Source: Strigamia acuminata (taxonomy: Eukaryota; Arthropoda; Chilopoda; Geophilomorpha; Linotaeniidae). Taken from it: 64,000 nucleotides of DNA. A model generated the notes under the pieces. It was not told the DNA's origin and searched no databases. It saw nothing but the letters and a program-made list of their open reading frames with translations. The stretch covers positions 38,785,211 to 38,849,210 of the forward strand of contig OX442314.1 in NCBI GenBank assembly GCA_949358305.1, in the 5' to 3' direction. This document shows positions 59,587-64,000 of the stretch, piece after piece (positions within the stretch are counted from its first letter, which is position 1; each line of letters begins with the position of its first letter). The position numbers were made by a program, and so were the translations under genes.

Positions 59587-62373
59587 GTCGACCCGCTAGA
59601 ATCGTGGGACGCCCTGCCTTCGACGGTGTCAACCGCCAACAACATCTTTCGCGGAGCCCTGCCGATTTACCTGCGGCAGGCCTATCCTGCAGAGACCAGC
59701 GCCTGGAAAATCCGATTGATGTACTCCAGGACCCTCGAGGAAAAATTCGAGCGATCGAAAACGCTGGTCGAGTGCATGACGAAGGAGATGAGGGAGCGAG
59801 TGGGGCCGCGGATCCCACCCGATGCGGATCCGCCGAGCCCCGTTTACTCCGGGTACCTGGAAGAGGCTTACCCAGGCACGGTGGCCGAGCTGCACACCTC
59901 CCACAGGTGGAGCGAGGCCCCGACCTTGGCAGCCCGCCAGAAAATAGTGGACGACGAGATCGAACGCTTAAAGCGCACCGAGACTCACGGAGTAACCCGA
60001 GTTCTCGAGAGAAACGGTTTCTCCCCCGAAGAAATCCGTAGATGGCTTCGCGACATCGAAGAAGACCATTTGACACCCAGATGGATACCACCGGCGAATT
60101 TTACGGCCACGCAGTCTGAGATGTGGCAGTTATACCACGCTGGTATCCTGGGAAGTCGCCGCCATCACAGAAGATCGAAGCGTCCGGCGGAGTCCGCCCC
60201 ACGCGGACCCGCACGAAGAAGACAGGCCGTCTCCCCAACAGAGGCCGGCCCGTCAACGAGTCGCGACTACCGCAGCCGCTCGAGCAGCTCCAGTTCCCGA
60301 ACTCGAGTTGTCGTGCGCTCGGAGTGTCGCCGAGTAGTAACGCTCGAGCCTGCCTCGCCAGACGACGCGCGGGCTGAGCGAACAGTCGAATCTTCCGCCC
60401 ACTGGGCTGCGAGGACCGAGACACACCAAGATCGAGGAAAGAAAAGATCCTCGTTGTTTATGGCGATTACCACACAGTCGTCAGATCAATCCTCGTCGCG
60501 ACGAACCGTCTCAACACACCAGAGACCGGATTCCCCGACGGACGTCCCCCAGAGGACGGTCCAACAAAGATCCGTCGCAGCCAACACCAGGAGGAATCGG
60601 AAGCGTAAAGTACGACAGAAGACGCGTGCGCGGTCTCTGATCGCGAAAGGATTGGAGAAAGAGCGAGAGATGGCCGCCGCAAAAAGGTCCGAACCCCGAA
60701 GTCTCGGATCCGCGGCTGGGCCGTCCAGGCTCCAGGCAGAGATTGATTTGGGAGAATTGACGGAAGAACAAATATCCCAAGAAGAGTCGGACAAGGATGG
60801 ACCGGTCACGAAACAAGATCTGGCCATGGCATTGAAGAACGCCTTCCGAGGATACGCGGCCAACCGGCCGTCGGGCTCAACACCGGCTGTGCCCACCGCG
60901 CTTGTGCCCCCACAAGTGCAATCGCGATGGCCGCCACTCCTCGAGGGTACAAACCCAGCCGTGACCGCTTGGACCCCTCCCCGGATGATTCCGGTGGGGG
61001 ATCCAGCTCCGAAGCGGGTCAGATACGATAATCTACCCGGGCTGGGCCGTCCACCGTCACCCCCAACGCCACGAGTGTGTCGACCTTATCGCAACGCCGA
61101 ATGGTGCGCCCAGCGAGAGATGGACGCTCGATGCCGGCGTGAAGCGGCCTATCCCCCACTCAGCGAGCTACAAGAATATCTGGCCGAATACGAGAACCCC
61201 GCGATTGCCGAGTTGGCCATACGACAGGCCGACGCCGCCCAAACCCACCACATCAATTGGGCGATCGAACAGATGCGGACGCTGTCACAACAATTCAGTG
61301 GCAATCCGGACCGCGCTCACCCCTGCCATCGGAGCAGTTTGAATTTGGCTGTGACGAACGTACTGGCCCAGCTGCTATCCCTGGGCGTCTTCTTGGACAG
61401 TCGGCAAGCTATGGCGGCCTGGACAATCGTCGACCGTGAGGGAGTTCACCTTCCTCGGGCGTTGTACCAGGTATGGGCCGGATGGACTCCTGAGCCCGCC
61501 TCGCTGCGCTTCGACCTGGCCAGAAATACGGAAAACCCAGGCCTACAGTTTTCAAAGATGCGTTCGTTAGCATTCCGCTACCGGAACCCCGGAGTCCACC
61601 CTTCCTTGTTGCGAACAATTCGGGAGGTTCCGGAGATACCGGGAACGGCGGCGAGCCTTCCACAGGCCATCGAGACCGCCCCCCCAGAGGCGGCGGTCCA
61701 ACCATACATACCGACCCCAAAGCCGGTATTCCCAAAGGAGAAGCGGTATGCGAATCGACCCAAATTGATTCCGAAGCGCTCCAACCGAGGACCGCGAACT
61801 CCTCCGCTGCCCTCTCCTTCGCCACCAGCGGCAGAGCTGGCCGCTCTTACAACAGAGCCGGCTACGCCACCGTTGGAGAGTCCAATGGAGATTCCACTTC
61901 CTCCATCGCCTCCGCCGCCCCCAGCAGCGCAGCTTTATTTGAGGCTGGGAGTGGAATACCCCTTCCTTCAGATGTCGGAGTTCACGCGACAACGCATCAT
62001 TGACTCCGATGATCACGGCGAGTCGGTCCTCAAATGGCTGAACAGAGAGGCCCGATCTACCATGGACGCCGTCTTCCATCGCCGAATCTTGCGAGCCCAC
62101 CGGAAACCCGGATCGAGCGCCGAGTCGCGAAGGATCCGGCTCGTTCCCGACCGATTCCCGGCATCCACCCGGATTTGGATCCACGAACGTACGGGACTGA
62201 TTGGCGAGCCGGTCGGCGGTCACCCGCAGTACTTCATCAACGAGCGACAGAATCCTGCGGATCTGACAACCTCTCTGCCCCCGGATTTACCACCGCCGCC
62301 CCCGGCAGTGCCACCAGTGATCCTCCGCCCATGCAGAGGAGTGCTGCCGGCTCTTCGCAGAGGAGAGCGATAA
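59587..62373 (+). CDS. Element D ORF3, main exon: novel conserved protein
   Basis: With exon 1 about 967 aa. Matching blocks with element B ORF3: VDPLESWDALP against MELRDTWGALSP at the splice; TQSEMWQLYHAGILG; a basic SRRHHRRSKRP segment; SGNPDRAHPCHRSSLNLAVT; SRQAMAAWTIVDREGVHLPR; MRSLAFRYRN; SVLKWLNREAR; RRILRAHRKP; and TRIWIHERTG. The linkers differ in length and are Ser/Arg- or Pro-rich. There is no membrane segment, no signal peptide and no known fold that I recognise. Conservation in separated blocks, with free linkers, suggests three folded domains under selection. The stop lies 44 bp before the 3' LTR. Confidence 0.85.
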   Translation, partial: VDPLESWDALPSTVSTANNIFRGALPIYLRQAYPAETSAWKIRLMYSRTLEEKFERSKTLVECMTKEMRERVGPRIPPDADPPSPVYSGYLEEAYPGTVAELHTSHRWSEAPTLAARQKIVDDEIERLKRTETHGVTRVLERNGFSPEEIRRWLRDIEEDHLTPRWIPPANFTATQSEMWQLYHAGILGSRRHHRRSKRPAESAPRGPARRRQAVSPTEAGPSTSRDYRSRSSSSSSRTRVVVRSECRRVVTLEPASPDDARAERTVESSAHWAARTETHQDRGKKRSSLFMAITTQSSDQSSSRRTVSTHQRPDSPTDVPQRTVQQRSVAANTRRNRKRKVRQKTRARSLIAKGLEKEREMAAAKRSEPRSLGSAAGPSRLQAEIDLGELTEEQISQEESDKDGPVTKQDLAMALKNAFRGYAANRPSGSTPAVPTALVPPQVQSRWPPLLEGTNPAVTAWTPPRMIPVGDPAPKRVRYDNLPGLGRPPSPPTPRVCRPYRNAEWCAQREMDARCRREAAYPPLSELQEYLAEYENPAIAELAIRQADAAQTHHINWAIEQMRTLSQQFSGNPDRAHPCHRSSLNLAVTNVLAQLLSLGVFLDSRQAMAAWTIVDREGVHLPRALYQVWAGWTPEPASLRFDLARNTENPGLQFSKMRSLAFRYRNPGVHPSLLRTIREVPEIPGTAASLPQAIETAPPEAAVQPYIPTPKPVFPKEKRYANRPKLIPKRSNRGPRTPPLPSPSPPAAELAALTTEPATPPLESPMEIPLPPSPPPPPAAQLYLRLGVEYPFLQMSEFTRQRIIDSDDHGESVLKWLNREARSTMDAVFHRRILRAHRKPGSSAESRRIRLVPDRFPASTRIWIHERTGLIGEPVGGHPQYFINERQNPADLTTSLPPDLPPPPPAVPPVILRPCRGVLPALRRGER

Positions 62374-62403
62374 AATTGAGATCGCTCCGATCCGAGATCG
62401 AAG

Positions 62404-62417
62404 CTGGAGGAGGGACG
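62404..62417 (+). promoter_or_regulatory. Element D polypurine tract
   Basis: CTGGAGGAGGGACG directly before the 3' LTR. Confidence 0.75.
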
Positions 62418-63238
62418 TGTGGTGACCCAGTTGGATAAGTGTCCCCCCAGGGCGGATGCTTGTCCTCTGAGTCACTGTGATTGAAGAGTCGTTCCCCCCC
62501 GAGTTGGCTCCACCTCCCCATGGCAGGTGTGTGCCCCGAGGGGGAGGAAGCGGCTGATGGTCAGCCCCCATTGGTTGATCGCCGGCCCTTCACCCCACTG
62601 CATAAAAGGCTGTGTTTCCCGCCTAAAGTCAGAACTTACACAAACGACACCAAGAACACAGCAACTACCTCACCGTCAGGCCAACTTCAACTACAAGTTA
62701 GGATTGATCGAGGATCGCTGAGTAAAGTGCAAACTGTAACTCTCACGAAGTCACTTGCGAGCTATTCCTGCGAAAGCACGAGAATAGCCCTTGTGAAATC
62801 ACCCAGAATAATCGCCCAGACGATTATTCGCCGAAGTAAGTGTCCGAGTGCTTTGTAGGGAACCCCAAAGTTCCTAGACGAGGCCTCTGCGACGCTAAAC
62901 CAAAACCTAGACAACAGGCACGGATAGAAGACTCGAAAGAGCATTCCACCGCGTCCGTGAAGACGAATCCGTGACGAATTAACGACAACTCGAGACGCCG
63001 CCTTTGTTCCGCCGACCACGCGGAATCGACGACGCCATCTTGAGAAATCCTTTGTTCGACGCTGACCACGTCGACTCTAGAATTATTACTGAGTGTATTT
63101 TAAAGGCATAAAGCCTGGTGAATAAATTACCTGTTTATTTACATACATTTGGTATTCATTTGGGTATTTACATAATTGATCACAGGTAAAGTATTACACG
63201 TTAGCGCTATTTTAACCTATACCAAGTAGGACGCGACA
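62418..63238 (+). repeat. Element D 3' LTR
   Basis: An 821-bp copy of 50371-51191 with two visible differences near its end, followed by the AACG duplication. Confidence 0.95.
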
Positions 63239-63582
63239 AACGTTAGCACCAACCAAACCCATTGATAATACGTGTGATGGAAAACAGCGTCGCGTTGTTT
63301 AACCGTGCTTACGCCCGGGTAGGGCTCGTTGCTTGCTGGGCCTATTAAAGAAAATGTCGACCGTGTCCAACAGTAATTTTCTAGAAGATCCGAACTCAGC
63401 GAAGGCGGTGGTGGGCCGCAGGAAATTGGTCGTCTAAAATGTTCGCTGCTGGTCACTAGAATGGCCGCGGCGGCTAAAATCACGGCCGTCACGCGGTAGT
63501 GCAAGTGAAATACGAAATTGTCGATTCGGGCGGACGTGTGGGACTTGAGGACGGCCGTTGAAAACGCTGCGAGGACGGACAT
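63239..63582 (-). CDS. Innexin, N-terminal part (split by element D)
   Basis: It starts at ATG 63582 (MSVLAAFSTAVLKSH). A further in-frame ATG lies 23 codons upstream, but the innexin similarity starts here. TM1 (RVTAVILAAAAILVTS) is followed by extracellular loop 1 with two cysteines (PISC and ENYCW) and then the innexin signature YYQWVWLVLT leading into TM2. The element D insertion falls within TM2. The rest is at 49610-50370. Confidence 0.92.
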
Positions 63583-64000
63583 TGTTGGTTGTTGTCCGCA
63601 CGCGTGCACGAGTGGATGTGAAGCAAGTGACGAATTAAAAGAGGGGACCAAGGTAATCCCAGGGGGTGGGGGTTAATTCTTAACAGATGGTTTGACCTTT
63701 AAATAAGCTAATAGCCCCATCTCACATGACTTGACAGTGGTATCTTAAAATTCCTTGTGAACACATTTTAATCTGCAGTTTAGGACATTTGTCATCCGGT
63801 GGAAAAGTGAGCAAATCGGCCGAGATTACATACCCAACGAGCTCTCATTAGCAGTCCATCGTCAACCAATTTAATCATGCGTAACAGGGTGCTCATATAC
63901 ACGAGAATGTAATAACAATGGATGTACAAATGTTGTTGAATGTTGTGTTGTGTTGTATCACGTGATAGGGACTTCAGGTATTACATTTTTGTGACACTTA
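63583..64000. other. Innexin upstream region
   Basis: The expected promoter side of the minus-strand innexin. No clear promoter motif or other gene is recognised. Confidence 0.35.

Larger units (their letters stand above)
50371..63238 (+). mobile_element. Element D: 12.9-kb relative of element B inserted in innexin
   Basis: The 821-bp LTRs (50371-51191 and 62418-63238) differ at only two neighbouring bases that I can see (ACAGAG against ACCAAG near the 3' end). The TSD is AACG (50367-50370 and 63239-63242). Order: tRNA-Pro-type primer site, gag (51286-54426), pol by -1 frameshift (to 58529), hairpin, ORF3 exon 1 (58910-59026), ORF3 exon 2 (59587-62373) and purine tract. The architecture matches element B, but the proteins have diverged enough to be a separate family. 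Confidence 0.95.

Overview
The window is nuclear DNA of a protostome-like invertebrate animal. It carries an innexin, spliceosomal introns of about 60 to 2500 bases, animal-type CUL5, SPTLC2 and SLC1 genes, and an intron-containing tRNA-Ile(UAU). I cannot fix the phylum. More than half of the window is transposable elements, most of them very young: paired LTRs look identical or differ by only two bases, target-site duplications (TSDs) are perfect, and reading frames are open.

Layout. 1-2830: old dispersed repeats, including an array of covarying hairpins and one small unknown ORF. 2837-7832: a complete Ty3/gypsy element on the minus strand (element E). 8318-29181: a second minus-strand gypsy (element A), split by two nested insertions. 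One insertion is element B (10246-23759, plus strand, 13.5 kb, with gag, pol and a spliced third ORF). The other is element C (24699-27140, 2.4 kb, non-autonomous, BEL/Pao-like). 30403-32694: a large foldback element and a short TA-flanked MITE. 34042-39378 (minus): the 3' half of SPTLC2, with a tRNA gene and three adjoining foldback elements in its introns. 39.7-42.6 kb: decayed gypsy and P-element pieces. 42944-45169: an intronless cullin-5 gene. 46170-49172: an orphan SLC1 fragment followed by a divergent SLC1 (EAAT-like) gene. 49610-63582 (minus): an innexin gene cut in two by element D (50371-63238), a relative of B.

The most interesting system is the B/D retroelement family. Both elements have a tRNA-Pro-type primer site and a long charged gag. 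Both have a conserved -1 frameshift module: slippery A AAA AAC, a 6-nt spacer, and a GCGCAG/CTGCGC stem that encloses the gag stop. Both have a CCCGTAGC...GCACGG hairpin after pol. Both carry a large third ORF of about 970-990 aa that looks to be made by splicing a short acidic exon (DENWD motif) to a downstream exon. The protein has no envelope-like features that I can see and matches no family I recognise. In the insertion-bearing haplotype, D interrupts an otherwise open innexin reading frame.
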